A stretch of 64,000 bases of DNA, from positions 85,128-149,127 of the forward strand of contig NZ_SSCL01000011.1 of NCBI RefSeq assembly GCF_005876955.1. The letters run 5' to 3'. A model generated the notes under the pieces. It was not told the DNA's origin. It did no database searches and saw only the letters and a program-made list of their open reading frames with translations. A program made the translations under genes and the position numbers. Within the stretch, counting starts at the first letter, position 1. The number at the start of each line of letters is the position of its first letter. The stretch is from Sinomonas gamaensis (GTDB lineage Bacteria > Actinomycetota > Actinomycetes > Actinomycetales > Micrococcaceae). Positions 29,816 through 40,429 of this stretch are shown piece by piece.

Positions 29816-29878
29816 TCGTTAATCCAACGCACCGAATCCGACTCACCGCGACGGCATCCGACTCTCCTCGACGACGCG

Positions 29879-29896
29879 GTTCACCCCGTGGCGAAC
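29879..29896 (+). promoter_or_regulatory. Possible ClgR-like operator upstream of clpC
   Basis: GTTCACCCCGTGGCGAAC is an imperfect palindrome (14 of 18). Its complement reads GTTCGC-N5-GGT, one step from the GTTCGC-N5-GCG motif described for ClgR, the activator of clp genes in actinobacteria. Located about 100 bases before clpC. Confidence 0.4.
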
Positions 29897-29995
29897 AGCC
29901 GTGTGCGGAGGGGCCCCGGCACGTAGCATCGAACTACTTGCCAGTGCTGTCTTCGGCAGCCCTGCACCCACCAGCAACACCGGGGAGTTCGAGCG

Positions 29996-32518
29996 ATGTT
30001 CGAGAGATTCACAGACCGCGCCCGCCGCGTGGTCGTGCTGGCCCAAGAAGAGGCCCGCATGCTCAACCACAACTACATCGGCACCGAGCACATCCTCCTG
30101 GGTCTTATCCACGAGGGGGAGGGAGTGGCCGCCAAGGCCCTCGAATCCCTTGGTATCTCCTTGGACGGTGTGCGGGAGCAGGTGCAGGAGATTATCGGCC
30201 AGGGGCAGCAAGCTCCGTCCGGCCACATTCCCTTCACACCACGTGCCAAGAAGGTGCTCGAGCTGTCCCTGCGCGAAGCGCTCCAGCTCGGCCACAACTA
30301 CATCGGCACCGAGCACATCCTCCTCGGCCTCATCCGCGAGGGCGAGGGCGTTGCCGCTCAGGTGCTCGTCAAGCTGGGCGCGGACCTCAACCGCGTGCGC
30401 CAGCAGGTCATCCAGCTGCTTTCCGGGTACCAGGGCAAGGAGACGGCGTCGGCGGGCACCGGTTCCGGCCAGCCCGAGGGCAGCCCGGCCGGTTCCGTGG
30501 TCCTCGACCAGTTCGGCCGCAACCTGACCCAGGCGGCGCGCGAGAACAAGCTCGATCCCGTGATCGGGCGCGAGCATGAGATGGAACGCGTCATGCAGGT
30601 CCTCTCGCGGCGCACCAAGAACAACCCCGTGCTCATCGGCGAGCCCGGCGTCGGCAAGACCGCCGTCGTCGAGGGTCTCGCGCAGGCGATCGTTCGCGGC
30701 GACGTCCCGGAGACCATCAAGGACAAGCAGCTCTACACGCTTGACCTCGGCTCCCTCGTGGCTGGCTCCCGCTACCGCGGCGACTTCGAAGAGCGCCTCA
30801 AGAAGGTCCTCAAGGAGATCCGCACGCGCGGCGACATCATCCTCTTCATCGACGAGATCCACACCCTCGTCGGTGCGGGTGCCGCCGAGGGCGCGATCGA
30901 CGCGGCGAGCATCCTCAAGCCGATGCTGGCCCGCGGGGAGCTCCAGACGATCGGCGCCACGACGCTTGACGAGTACCGCAAGCACATCGAGAAGGATGCT
31001 GCGCTCGAGCGGCGCTTCCAGCCGATCCAGGTCGCCGAGCCGACCGTTGCGCTCACCATCGAGATCCTCAAGGGCCTCCGCGACCGCTACGAGGCCCACC
31101 ACCGGGTGACGATCACGGACAGCGCTCTCGCGGCGGCAGCAAACCTGTCCGAGCGGTACATCAGCGACCGCTTCCTCCCGGACAAGGCGATCGACCTCAT
31201 CGACGAGGCGGGCGCGCGCCTGCGCATCCGCCGGATGACGGCCCCGCCGGAGCTCAAGGCGCTCGACGAGCGCATCGCCGGGCTCAAGCTCGAAAAGGAG
31301 TCCGCGATTGACGCGCAGGACTTCGAGGGCGCCGCGGCGTTGCGCGACAAGGAGCAGAAGCTCATTGCCGAGCGCGCCGAGCGCGAGCGGGCCTGGAAGT
31401 CCGGCGATATGGACGGCGTGGCCGAGGTGGACGAGGAGCTCGTGGCCGAGGTGCTCGCGAACTCTACCGGCATCCCGGTGTTCAAGCTGACCGAGGAGGA
31501 GTCCTCGCGCCTGCTGCACATGGAGGAGGAGCTGCACAAGCGGGTCGTCGGCCAGGACGACGCGATCAAGGCGCTCTCCCGCTCCATCCGCCGCACCCGT
31601 GCGGGCCTGAAGGATCCGAAGCGTCCGGGTGGGTCGTTCATCTTCGCGGGCCCGACCGGCGTCGGCAAGACCGAGCTCGCCAAGGCCCTCGCCGAGTTCC
31701 TCTTCGGCGAAGAGGACGCGCTCATCACGCTGGACATGTCCGAGTTCTCCGAGAAGCACACGGTCTCGCGGCTGTTCGGTGCCCCTCCGGGCTACGTCGG
31801 CTACGAGGAGGGCGGCCAGCTCACCGAGAAGGTGCGCCGTCGGCCGTTCTCGGTGGTCCTGTTCGACGAGGTGGAGAAGGCCCACGCGGACCTCTTCAAC
31901 TCGCTCCTGCAGATCCTGGAGGACGGGCGCCTCACGGACAGCCAGGGCCGGGTCGTGGACTTCAAGAACACGATCATCATCATGACGACCAATCTGGGGA
32001 CGCGAGACATCTCCAAGGGCGTCATGACCGGCTTCCAGTCGGGCACGGACACCAAGACCACCTATGAGCGGATGAAGGCTCGCGTGACGGAGGAGCTCAA
32101 GCAGCACTTCCGCCCCGAGTTCCTCAACCGCGTCGATGACGTTGTGGTGTTCCCGCAGCTGACGCAGGAAGAGATCATCGAGATCGTCGACCTCATGATC
32201 GAGCGGCTCGAGAAGCGCCTCAAGGACAAGGACATGGGCATCGAGCTCACGCAGAAGGCGAAGATTCTCCTTGCCACGCGTGGCTACGATCCCGCGATGG
32301 GCGCGCGGCCGCTGCGTCGCGTGATCCAGAGCGAGATCGAGGACCAGCTGTCCGAGAAGATCCTCTTCGGGGACATTTCCGCGGGCGACATCGTCCTCGT
32401 CGATGTCGAGGGCGAGGGCGACCTCGCGAAGTTCACCTTCGCCGGCACCCCCCGTCCGCGCGTCCCCGAGGTCGTCTCGGCGGCCAAGGGTGGCGGCTCG
32501 AAAGAGCTCGGCGCCTGA
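29996..32518 (+). CDS. clpC: ATP-dependent Clp protease ATP-binding subunit ClpC
   Basis: An 840-residue HSP100 unfoldase that feeds substrates to ClpP. Two N-terminal Clp-N repeats (each with [13 protein letters not shown]), first AAA module with [14 protein letters not shown], the middle coiled-coil with a UVR-like segment ([20 protein letters not shown]), second AAA module with [14 protein letters not shown] and the C-terminal D2-small domain. GGGGAG precedes the ATG. Monocistronic, closed by a long terminator. Confidence 0.97.
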   Translation: MFERFTDRARRVVVLAQEEARMLNHNYIGTEHILLGLIHEGEGVAAKALESLGISLDGVREQVQEIIGQGQQAPSGHIPFTPRAKKVLELSLREALQLGHNYIGTEHILLGLIREGEGVAAQVLVKLGADLNRVRQQVIQLLSGYQGKETASAGTGSGQPEGSPAGSVVLDQFGRNLTQAARENKLDPVIGREHEMERVMQVLSRRTKNNPVLIGEPGVGKTAVVEGLAQAIVRGDVPETIKDKQLYTLDLGSLVAGSRYRGDFEERLKKVLKEIRTRGDIILFIDEIHTLVGAGAAEGAIDAASILKPMLARGELQTIGATTLDEYRKHIEKDAALERRFQPIQVAEPTVALTIEILKGLRDRYEAHHRVTITDSALAAAANLSERYISDRFLPDKAIDLIDEAGARLRIRRMTAPPELKALDERIAGLKLEKESAIDAQDFEGAAALRDKEQKLIAERAERERAWKSGDMDGVAEVDEELVAEVLANSTGIPVFKLTEEESSRLLHMEEELHKRVVGQDDAIKALSRSIRRTRAGLKDPKRPGGSFIFAGPTGVGKTELAKALAEFLFGEEDALITLDMSEFSEKHTVSRLFGAPPGYVGYEEGGQLTEKVRRRPFSVVLFDEVEKAHADLFNSLLQILEDGRLTDSQGRVVDFKNTIIIMTTNLGTRDISKGVMTGFQSGTDTKTTYERMKARVTEELKQHFRPEFLNRVDDVVVFPQLTQEEIIEIVDLMIERLEKRLKDKDMGIELTQKAKILLATRGYDPAMGARPLRRVIQSEIEDQLSEKILFGDISAGDIVLVDVEGEGDLAKFTFAGTPRPRVPEVVSAAKGGGSKELGA

Positions 32519-32534
32519 CACTTTCCCAAAGAGC

Positions 32535-32578
32535 ACGACGGCGGTCCCTCACCTTCAGGGGTGAGGGGCCGCCGTCGT
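32535..32578 (+). terminator. clpC terminator
   Basis: 19-bp stem (32535-32553 with 32560-32578) containing a single G:U pair, 6-base loop, followed by CTGTTTGG. Confidence 0.8.
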
Positions 32579-32633
32579 CTGTTTGGAGGAGGCTCTGCTG
32601 TTTGGAGGGTCCGCCGACGGGAAGGGGGACGTT

Positions 32634-32846
32634 ATGACTGACCGGAATGCTGCAGACGAGACGGGTTCAAACGACGTCGAACGGGCCGAAGAACAGGGCG
32701 GCTATGGGAGCCCCACGCCGGAGGAGGAGATGGGTCCTCAGGCCGGACAGGAGGCCGGGGGCCGCGAAGGCGAGGGTGGATCGGCCGGAGATGAGGGCAT
32801 CGACCCGACGGACAAGGACGGGATGGCGGGTGAACCCACCGACTAA
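32634..32846 (+). CDS. Small acidic disordered protein
   Basis: 70 residues beginning MTDRNAADETGSNDVERAEE, built almost wholly of Gly, Glu, Asp and Pro with no hydrophobic core. GAAGGGGGA stands 5-6 bases before the ATG; the frame is open upstream but this is the best-supported start. It is likely intrinsically disordered; no family recognised. Confidence 0.6.
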   Translation: MTDRNAADETGSNDVERAEEQGGYGSPTPEEEMGPQAGQEAGGREGEGGSAGDEGIDPTDKDGMAGEPTD

Positions 32847-32859
32847 TAAATCTAAACGC

Positions 32860-32889
32860 TAGACAAACTCGGTTACTGAAGAGTACAGT
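32860..32889 (+). promoter_or_regulatory. Promoter of the FAD oxidoreductase gene
   Basis: -35-like TAGACA (32860-32865), 18-base spacer, -10 TACAGT (32884-32889), in a locally AT-rich spacer. Confidence 0.55.
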
Positions 32890-32928
32890 CTTTCTCGGTC
32901 TCACCCTTTCTGATCCGAGAGAGACATC

Positions 32929-34260
32929 ATGACCACTCAGCTCGAGTTCATCACCCTTGAGGACCTCGTCCGCGGCGAGGTGTACGACCCCGCGGATTCC
33001 GACTACGCAAAGGAGGCGGCGGCCTTCAACGTCGCCGTCCAGCACCGGCCTGACGCCGTCCTTGCCGCGCGGGATGCGGTTGACGTCGTCGCGGGCGTCC
33101 GCTGGGCTTCGCTCAATTCCGTGCCGCTCGCCGTTCAGGGGACCGGCCACGGCGCGGAAAGGGCTGTCGAAGGCGGCCTGCTGATCAGCACGAGGGCGCT
33201 GCGGAGCGTGGCGATCGACCCTGCCGCCCGGACTGCGACCGTGGGGGCGGGCGTGAAGTGGCGGCAGGTCATCGATGCGGCCGCGCCGTTCGGGCTCGCC
33301 CCGCTCAATGGCTCGTCGTCGGACGTCGGCGTCGTCGGCTACACCCTCGGCGGTGGGCTGCCGGTCCTGGGGCGCACGTTTGGCTTCGCCGCGGACAGCG
33401 TGGTGAGCTTCGACGTCGTCACGATGGATGGCGTCGCCCGCACCGTCAGCAGGACTCGGGAGCCAGAGCTCTTCAACCTCCTGTGCGGTGGGGGTCGCGG
33501 CCTCGCGATAGTCACTTCAGTGACGATGCGGCTGTACCGGGTGTCCGAAATCTACGGCGGCGTCCTGGTGTTCGACGGCGAACACGCGTCGGCCGTGCTC
33601 CGGGCGTTCGCTGCCTGGGCGCCGACGCTGCGGGACGCCTCCAACACGGCCTTCAAGTTCCTGCGCGCGCCTGATCTTCCGCAGGTCCCGCGTGAGCTTG
33701 CGGGGCGCCTCACGGTTCATGTGCACTTCGCCCACGTGGGCAAGGGCGGGCCAGGGGCACTTGCCCCCATGCGTCAATCGGCGCCCGTCCTGATCGACGG
33801 CGTCGGCGTGCTCCCGTACAGCGAGGTCGATCGGGTCTACAACGACCCTGTCGACCCGATGCCGTTCGCGTCCGGGGGAGTGGGCATCAAGGACTTGACG
33901 CCCGAAGCGATCGACGCCGCTCTCGCCCTCGCGGGCCCCGAGGCCGAGTGCCTGCTGCCCATGCTGGAGTTCCGCCTCCTCGGTGGCGCCCTGACGAGCG
34001 ACGATGGGCGGGCGGCGTCCGCCCTTGGGCTCGGCTATGCGGCCCATGTGGTCGGCGTGATGGCTCCGCCCATCGCCCACCTTGTTCCCGCGGAGATCGA
34101 GCGGACGCTCGCTGCCCTCCGTGTCTTCGGCAACGGACACACGCCGCGCAACTTCCTCGGAGGTGCGCTCGACACCTCGTCGGCGTGGTCGGACCGGGTG
34201 AACGCAGCGCGCGCTGCGGCGAAGGACGCCTTGGACCCCGAGGGACTCCTGAGGGACTGA
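32929..34260 (+). CDS. FAD-binding oxidoreductase (PCMH/VAO type)
   Basis: 443 residues. The FAD-binding PCMH domain is clear: RPDAVLAARDAVDVVAGVRW, QGTGHGAERAVEGGLLI, then GGGLPVLGRTFGFAADSVVS and the LLCGGGRGLAIVTSVTMRL segment. Berberine-bridge-like enzymes of this kind oxidise sugars or alcohols with flavin. The His/Cys residues that often bind FAD twice are not fully present (histidine in GTGHG only), suggesting mono-covalent or non-covalent flavin. Substrate unknown. Confidence 0.88.
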   Translation: MTTQLEFITLEDLVRGEVYDPADSDYAKEAAAFNVAVQHRPDAVLAARDAVDVVAGVRWASLNSVPLAVQGTGHGAERAVEGGLLISTRALRSVAIDPAARTATVGAGVKWRQVIDAAAPFGLAPLNGSSSDVGVVGYTLGGGLPVLGRTFGFAADSVVSFDVVTMDGVARTVSRTREPELFNLLCGGGRGLAIVTSVTMRLYRVSEIYGGVLVFDGEHASAVLRAFAAWAPTLRDASNTAFKFLRAPDLPQVPRELAGRLTVHVHFAHVGKGGPGALAPMRQSAPVLIDGVGVLPYSEVDRVYNDPVDPMPFASGGVGIKDLTPEAIDAALALAGPEAECLLPMLEFRLLGGALTSDDGRAASALGLGYAAHVVGVMAPPIAHLVPAEIERTLAALRVFGNGHTPRNFLGGALDTSSAWSDRVNAARAAAKDALDPEGLLRD

Positions 34261-34299
34261 CGAGGGACTGACTCCGCAAGGTCCCGCGACACCCACTGA

Positions 34300-34337
34300 C
34301 CGCGTTCTACCCAAGTGCTGAACGCGGCAGGTAGGCT
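34300..34337 (+). promoter_or_regulatory. dhaK promoter with overlapping inverted repeat
   Basis: Perfect 8-bp arms CCGCGTTC (34300-34307) and GAACGCGG (34320-34327), 12-base spacer, end 4 bases before the -10 TAGGCT (34332-34337), which lies 7 bases before the GTG of dhaK. A regulator bound here would cover the -35 region. Confidence 0.5.
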
Positions 34338-34344
34338 CCGCAGC

Positions 34345-35346
<1,002 letters not shown>

Positions 35347-35347
35347 C

Positions 35348-35995
35348 ATGACCGCCCTCGACGCTGCCTGGGCCGATCGCTGGCTCCGGGAGGCGGCCCG
35401 CGTTCTGGCCGAGCATCGCGACGAACTCATCGAACTCGATCGGGCCATCGGCGACGGCGACCACGGCGAGAACATGGACCGGGGTTTCCGGGCCGTCGTC
35501 GCGAAGCTCGATGAGAGCCCGAGCGAGTCTGTGGCCGCTGCGCTCAAGCTGGCCGCGACCACGCTCATGAGCAAGGTTGGGGGCGCGGCGGGCCCGCTGT
35601 ACGGGACGGCCTTCCTGCGGGCCTCCATTGCGGCGGGGGACCGCACTGCGCTCGATGGATACGCCGTCGAGGCCGTTCTGGCCGCGGCCCGCGACGGCAT
35701 CGTAGCGCGGGGGAAGGCCGAGCTGGGCGACAAGACGATGGTGGATGCGTGGTCGCCGGCCGTCGATGCGGCGGGGAGGGCTGCCGACGGCGAAGCCGCC
35801 CTCGAGGCCGCTGCGTCCGCTGCCGAGGAGGGCGCGCGGGCGACGAAACCCCTGGTCGCGCGGAAGGGGCGCGCGAGCTACCTCGGGGAGAGGAGCGCCG
35901 GCCACCTCGATCCTGGGGCCGTGTCGACGTCGTACATCCTCCGCGCCGCGGTCACCGCAGCGGTCAGCGAGATCCTCTCGGGCGAGGTCACATGA
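35348..35995 (+). CDS. dhaL: Dihydroxyacetone kinase subunit DhaL
   Basis: 215 residues; carries the tightly bound ADP that shuttles phosphate from DhaM to DhaK. The Mg-binding aspartates are in IGDGDHGENMDRGF; KVGGAAGPLYGTAFL and GDKTMVDAW are conserved nucleotide contacts. Starts 1 base after dhaK and overlaps dhaM by 4 bases. Confidence 0.95.
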   Translation: MTALDAAWADRWLREAARVLAEHRDELIELDRAIGDGDHGENMDRGFRAVVAKLDESPSESVAAALKLAATTLMSKVGGAAGPLYGTAFLRASIAAGDRTALDGYAVEAVLAAARDGIVARGKAELGDKTMVDAWSPAVDAAGRAADGEAALEAAASAAEEGARATKPLVARKGRASYLGERSAGHLDPGAVSTSYILRAAVTAAVSEILSGEVT

Positions 35996-36669
35996 GCCCC
36001 GTCGGCCTGCTCATCGTCTCGCACAGCACCCGCCTCGCCGAGGGCGTCGTGGAACTCGCCGAGCAGATGGCTCGCTCCGTGCCGATCGTCGCCGCGGGCG
36101 GAATGGACGATGGCGGCCTGGGGACGAGCTTCGAGAAGGTGATGAAGGGCGTCGAGGCGGCGGATCAAGGCGAGGGGGTCGTGATTCTCGCAGACCTTGG
36201 GTCGGCCGTCATGACGGCAGAGTCCGTGCTCGAGTTCCTCGACGACGACCAGCGCTCCCGGGTTCGCGTCGCCGACGCCGCCCTCGTCGAAGGTTCCGTG
36301 GCCGCCGCCGTGGCCGCAGAGTCTGGCGCCGGGCTCGATGCGGTCGTGCGCGCCGCAGAAGAAGCCGTGCCGGGCGCTCCCGCGGAGGAGGGGCCGGAGG
36401 TGGGAGAGCCCACCGCCTCGGCAGTGCTCACGCTCACCAACCTCACGGGCCTGCACGCGCGGCCAGCCGCGGTCCTCGCGGGCCGCCTCTCCCAGTTCGA
36501 TGCCCAGATCACGATCAACGGCGCCGACGCCCAGTCGGTCATGGCCCTCATGGCGCTCGGGGCGCGGAAGGGGTCGCAGGTCGTGGTGGAGGCGTCCGGC
36601 CCCGAGGCTGAGGCCGCCGTCGGGCTGGTGCGCGAGCTCGTGGAGCGCAACTTCGGCGAGCCAGAGTGA
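35992..36669 (+). CDS. dhaM: DhaM phosphotransferase with fused HPr domain
   Basis: 225 residues. The N-terminal EIIA-mannose-like domain has the phospho-accepting histidine at position 11 (LLIVSHSTRLAEG). The C-terminal 85 residues form an HPr domain with its own phospho-histidine (LTGLHARPAAVL) and the VMALMALGARKG helix. It takes phosphate from enzyme I/HPr of the PTS and rephosphorylates ADP on DhaL. No EI domain is fused, unlike the enterobacterial protein, so it needs a separate EI; ptsH and probable ptsI lie at the right end of this window. Confidence 0.93.
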   Translation: MSPVGLLIVSHSTRLAEGVVELAEQMARSVPIVAAGGMDDGGLGTSFEKVMKGVEAADQGEGVVILADLGSAVMTAESVLEFLDDDQRSRVRVADAALVEGSVAAAVAAESGAGLDAVVRAAEEAVPGAPAEEGPEVGEPTASAVLTLTNLTGLHARPAAVLAGRLSQFDAQITINGADAQSVMALMALGARKGSQVVVEASGPEAEAAVGLVRELVERNFGEPE

Positions 36670-36747
36670 CCACAAATCTGAAAGGACTGTTTCACCATGA
36701 GTGAACGCCTCTGTGCTCTGGGCCACAGAACGGGTTGAATCAGTGCC

Positions 36748-38880
36748 ATGAGTGCCGACGTCCAGATCGACGAGCCGCAGACACAGTCCGGCCCCGAAGA
36801 AGCTCCCGAGACACCGTTCCATCACCTCGACCATTACGTGGCCATTCCGCGACTGAGCGGGCTCGTGCTGAGCCCCGATGGCTCCCGGCTCGTCACGACG
36901 GTCGCCACGCTGAATGGCAAGGGCACCGAGTACGGCTCGGCACTCTGGGAACTGGACCCCACCGGGGAGCGGGCCGCCCGCCGCATCACCCGCAGCGCGA
37001 AGGGTGAGGCCGGTGCAGCCTTCGCCGCGAACGGCGACCTCTTCTTCACCTCGGCCCGTCCCGACCCTGAGAAACCGGATGAGGAACCCGTCAACGCCCT
37101 CTGGCTCCTCCCGCGCGATGGCGGCGAGGCCCGTGTCGTCCTGAGCCGAGCCGGCGGAGTGGAGTCGGTACTCACGGCTCGGTCCGCGGATGCGACGTTC
37201 GTCCAGGCTTCAGTCCTGCCTGGCAGCAAGGATGAGGACGACGACGAAAAGCGCCGCAAGGCCCGCAAGGACAACAAGGTCTCAGCGGTGCTGCACTCGG
37301 CGTACCCGGTCCGCTTCTGGGACGCTGACTTGGGGCCGGACGAGCCGCGGCTGTTCGCCGTCGAACCCTCCCGCGAGGCTCCGGAACCGGGGAAGCCGTC
37401 CACCCTCGACGAGGGGCCTGCCCTCGAGCTTCGCAATCTCACGCCGGACGCCGGACCGCGCCTGCGGTTCGGGGACGCCCACGTGAGCCCGGACGGCCGC
37501 ACCGTGTATGCCGGCTTCCTCAAGCCCCTCGCCAAGGCGGACCTGCGGGACGAGGTGGTTGCGGTCGATGTGGCCACCGGCGCGCGCAGAACTCTGCTCT
37601 CCGAGGACCGGAAGGACTTCTTCCCCGGCCCCGTGAGCCCGGATGGCCGCCTGCTCGCGGTCGTCGTCGAGCCCCACACGACCCCGACGCAGTCGTTCAC
37701 GAGCGAGTTGCACCTGCTCGATCTCGAGTCGGGCGAGCTGCGTCGGCTCGCCGCCGATTGGGACCGGTTGGCCCACCCCGCCGCTTGGCTCCCCGACAGC
37801 TCGGCGCTCCTGGTCACTGCGGACGACGGCGGCCGCTCGCCCGTGTTCCGCATCGACGTCGCGAGCGGCGAGGTCACCCGGGTGACGCACGACGACGGCG
37901 CCTACACGGACGTCGTCGTCTCGCCTGACGGTGGCGCGGCCTACGCGCTCCGCAGCTCGTATCTCTTCCCGCCGGAGGCCGTGCGGATCGACCTCGAGTC
38001 GGGGGAGACCACCCGTCTGCTCAACCCGGCCGAGCGGCCGGAGATCCCAGGCCGGCTCGAGGAAGTCACGGCGACGGCCGAGGACGGCACTCCGCTCCGG
38101 GCGTGGCTCGCGCTGCCGCGCGAGTCGGCACCGTCCCAAGGGGAGGCATCGGCGCGCCGTCCGCTCCTCCTTTGGATCCACGGCGGGCCGATCGGCTCCT
38201 GGAACGCGTGGACGTGGCGCTGGAACCCTTGGCTCATGACCGCTCAGGGCTACGCGGTCCTGCTGCCCGACCCCGCTCTGTCCACCGGCTACGGCCAGGA
38301 TTTCATCCAGCGGGGCTGGGGCCGATGGGGAGCCGAGCCGTTCACGGACCTCATGGCGCTCACGGACGCTGCCCTCGAACGGCCGGACCTCGACGCCGAG
38401 CGGACGGCAGCCATGGGCGGTTCCTTCGGCGGGTACATGGCGAACTGGGTGGCCGGCCACACGGACCGGTTCCGCGCCGTGGTGACCCACGCGAGCCTCT
38501 GGGCCCTCGAAGGCTTCGGCATGACTACGGACATGGCCCACTACTGGGCGAAGGAGATGGACGCGGCCATGGCGGACGCGAACTCCCCGCACCAGTCCGT
38601 GGGCGAGATCCGCACGCCCATGCTCGTGATCCACGGCGACAAGGATTACCGCGTTCCCATCGGCGAGGGACTCCGCCTGTGGTACGAGCTCCTGAGCGCC
38701 TCCCAGCTCGCCGCAGACGAGGAAGGCCGAACGCCGCACCGCTTCCTCTACTTCCCCGACGAGAACCATTGGATCCTGAAGCCACAGCACGCGAAGGTCT
38801 GGTACGGAGTGGTCAACGCGTTCCTCGCCGAGCATGTGCTGGGGGAGAAGCGGGAGCTGCCGGAGGAATTGGGGTTGTAG
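36748..38880 (+). CDS. S9 family peptidase (prolyl oligopeptidase type)
   Basis: 710 residues. The first 420 form a beta-propeller (repeats such as VSPDGRTVYAGF and VSPDGRLLAVVV) and the C-terminal third is the alpha/beta hydrolase catalytic domain with the nucleophile in AMGGSFGGYMANW, aspartate in VIHGDKDYRVP and histidine in FPDENHWIL. No signal peptide, so cytoplasmic; members are acylaminoacyl- or dipeptidyl-peptidases that trim short peptides. Followed after 6 bases by a GNAT gene. Confidence 0.93.
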   Translation: MSADVQIDEPQTQSGPEEAPETPFHHLDHYVAIPRLSGLVLSPDGSRLVTTVATLNGKGTEYGSALWELDPTGERAARRITRSAKGEAGAAFAANGDLFFTSARPDPEKPDEEPVNALWLLPRDGGEARVVLSRAGGVESVLTARSADATFVQASVLPGSKDEDDDEKRRKARKDNKVSAVLHSAYPVRFWDADLGPDEPRLFAVEPSREAPEPGKPSTLDEGPALELRNLTPDAGPRLRFGDAHVSPDGRTVYAGFLKPLAKADLRDEVVAVDVATGARRTLLSEDRKDFFPGPVSPDGRLLAVVVEPHTTPTQSFTSELHLLDLESGELRRLAADWDRLAHPAAWLPDSSALLVTADDGGRSPVFRIDVASGEVTRVTHDDGAYTDVVVSPDGGAAYALRSSYLFPPEAVRIDLESGETTRLLNPAERPEIPGRLEEVTATAEDGTPLRAWLALPRESAPSQGEASARRPLLLWIHGGPIGSWNAWTWRWNPWLMTAQGYAVLLPDPALSTGYGQDFIQRGWGRWGAEPFTDLMALTDAALERPDLDAERTAAMGGSFGGYMANWVAGHTDRFRAVVTHASLWALEGFGMTTDMAHYWAKEMDAAMADANSPHQSVGEIRTPMLVIHGDKDYRVPIGEGLRLWYELLSASQLAADEEGRTPHRFLYFPDENHWILKPQHAKVWYGVVNAFLAEHVLGEKRELPEELGL

Positions 38881-38886
38881 GAAGCC

Positions 38887-39387
38887 ATGGACGTTCCGCG
38901 GCTCGCCACGCCGGGCGAGGCCATCGTCGTCGCCGAGCTGCTCGACGCCTTCAATCAGGAGTTCGCCACGCCCACGCCCGGGATCCGAGTTCTTGCCGAA
39001 CGTCTTACGGCGCTTCTGGAGCGGGAGGACACTCTGGCGCTCCTCGTCGGGGAGCCGGCGGTCGGCGTCGCGCTCGTGACGCTCCGGCCCAACGTCTGGT
39101 ACGAGGGCCCGGTAGCGCTCCTGGACGAGCTGTATGTTGTGCCGGGCAGCCGGGGCGAAGGCCTCGGTTCGCTCCTCCTCGAGGCGGTCGAAGACCACGT
39201 CGGCGAGCGGGGTGCGGAGCTCGTGGAGATCAACGTCGACGGCGAGGACGTCGATGCCCGGCGCTTCTACGAGCACCACGGCTACAGGAATCGAGATCCT
39301 GGGCAGCCAGAGCCGCAGCTCTATTACTCCCGGGAGCTGGGGCCTCAGCCGGGGCCGGACCGGCGAAGGCCTCAGCCCGGCACCTAG
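38887..39387 (+). CDS. GNAT family N-acetyltransferase
   Basis: 166 residues. The acetyl-CoA-binding loop is RGEGLGSLLLEAV, preceded by the beta4 strand LLDELYVVPGS; INVDGEDVDARRFYEHHGY is the usual C-terminal GNAT part. Its stop TAG is also the first half of the -10 box of argA. Acceptor substrate unknown. Confidence 0.88.
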   Translation: MDVPRLATPGEAIVVAELLDAFNQEFATPTPGIRVLAERLTALLEREDTLALLVGEPAVGVALVTLRPNVWYEGPVALLDELYVVPGSRGEGLGSLLLEAVEDHVGERGAELVEINVDGEDVDARRFYEHHGYRNRDPGQPEPQLYYSRELGPQPGPDRRRPQPGT

Positions 39388-39390
39388 GAT
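39385..39390 (+). promoter_or_regulatory. -10 box (TAGGAT) of argA
   Basis: TAGGAT ends 6 bases before the ATG; its first three bases are the stop codon of the preceding GNAT gene. Leaderless arrangement. Confidence 0.55.
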
Positions 39391-39396
39391 GGCTCC

Positions 39397-39957
39397 ATGA
39401 CTGCCGCGCAACCCGTCACCGAGTCCGCCGCCGCACAGGCTTTCCGGCTTCGACGCGCGCGGACCAGCGATGTGGCGGCGATCAGGCGTCTCGTTGCGCC
39501 CCTTGCCGAGCGCCGGATCCTCATTTCCAAGGAGTCGGTGGCCTATTACGAGGCGATTCAGGAGTTCCGCGTCGCCGAGACGCCCGAGGGCGAGCTCATC
39601 GGCTGCGGCGCCCTGCACGTGATGTGGGAAGACCTCGCCGAGGTGCGCACGCTCGCCGCCGCGGACGACTGGCGGGGGAGGGGCGTGGGGCATGCGCTGG
39701 TGGAGCAGCTGCTCCGGGACGCGGTCGACGTCGGCGTCCAGCGCGTCTTCTGTCTCACCTTCGAGGTTGGCTTCTTCGAGCGCCATGGGTTCGAGGTCAT
39801 GGCTGACCAGTCGGCCGTCGACCCCGAGGTGTACTCGGAGCTCCTGCGGTCCTCCGATGAAGGCGTTGCCGAGTTCCTCGACTTGGCGCGCGTCAAGCCC
39901 AACACCCTGGGCAACACCCGCATGATCAAGTGGCTCGCTGGGCGGGCGAGGGAGTAG
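39397..39957 (+). CDS. argA: Amino-acid N-acetyltransferase (short N-acetylglutamate synthase)
   Basis: 186 residues, a single GNAT domain like the actinobacterial ArgA that acetylates glutamate in the first step of arginine synthesis. Acetyl-CoA loop DDWRGRGVGHALVEQLL, substrate-side ISKESVAYYEAIQEF and the C-terminal FFERHGFEVM block. It lacks the amino-acid kinase domain of E. coli ArgA. The 3' end overlaps the convergent lipoprotein gene by 32 bases. Confidence 0.85.
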   Translation: MTAAQPVTESAAAQAFRLRRARTSDVAAIRRLVAPLAERRILISKESVAYYEAIQEFRVAETPEGELIGCGALHVMWEDLAEVRTLAAADDWRGRGVGHALVEQLLRDAVDVGVQRVFCLTFEVGFFERHGFEVMADQSAVDPEVYSELLRSSDEGVAEFLDLARVKPNTLGNTRMIKWLAGRARE

Positions 39958-40417
39958 CGGTCCGCAGGCTGCCGACGTCGAACGTGACCTCGGCGATCAG
40001 CGTGCTGGGGCACTGGGGTCCCCACGGATGCTCGACCCTCGGGGTGAACCTCGCCTGCTGGGTTCCGATCGGCTCGCCTGAGGCATCGGTCCCGGTCAGC
40101 GTGAGGTCGATCGGGCTTTCGGTGAGGGACCGCATGAGGATGGACGCCCGCTTCCAGCCCGGGCCCGCCGAAGGCCCGGAATCGTCCATGACGTCCAGCT
40201 GGCCGCCGCTGCAGAGGCCGTCTTGGCAGGCCTGACCCGAGAGGGTGCCGGGCTTCAGGGTGGCCGCACGCTGCGGCGTGATGTGGATGGTGACCACGGG
40301 TGCCGCCGCGATCGCGGGGCAGGCGACGGGCCCGGGGACGCAGGCGGCGAGGGGCAGCGCGACCAGTGCAGCGGCCAGTGCGGCGAAGGGCGCCCGGAGG
40401 GCGTGGGGCCCGCTCAT
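39926..40417 (-). CDS. Hypothetical lipoprotein
   Basis: 163 residues with a hydrophobic signal peptide and a lipobox LAAC ending at Cys26, so it is predicted to be lipid-anchored outside the membrane. The mature part is beta-rich (VVTIHITPQRAATL, IDLTLTGTDASGEPIG) with several cysteines that could pair. No family recognised. Promoter is leaderless type. Its last codons are antisense to the end of argA. Confidence 0.75.
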   Translation of the reverse strand: MSGPHALRAPFAALAAALVALPLAACVPGPVACPAIAAAPVVTIHITPQRAATLKPGTLSGQACQDGLCSGGQLDVMDDSGPSAGPGWKRASILMRSLTESPIDLTLTGTDASGEPIGTQQARFTPRVEHPWGPQCPSTLIAEVTFDVGSLRTATPSPAQRAT

Positions 40418-40423
40418 GACGAA

Positions 40424-40429
40424 AGGCTA
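40424..40429 (-). promoter_or_regulatory. -10 box (TAGCCT) of the lipoprotein gene
   Basis: Minus-strand TAGCCT, 6 bases before ATG 40417; leaderless arrangement. It overlaps the stop end of mutY. Confidence 0.5.

Noticed and set aside
29843..32536. 897-codon open frame antisense to clpC
   Set aside because: Same cause; its residues mirror ClpC codons and it covers the clpC promoter.
37282..39786. 834-codon frame antisense to the S9 peptidase and GNAT genes
   Set aside because: Mirrors three clear genes; no independent start signals or domains.
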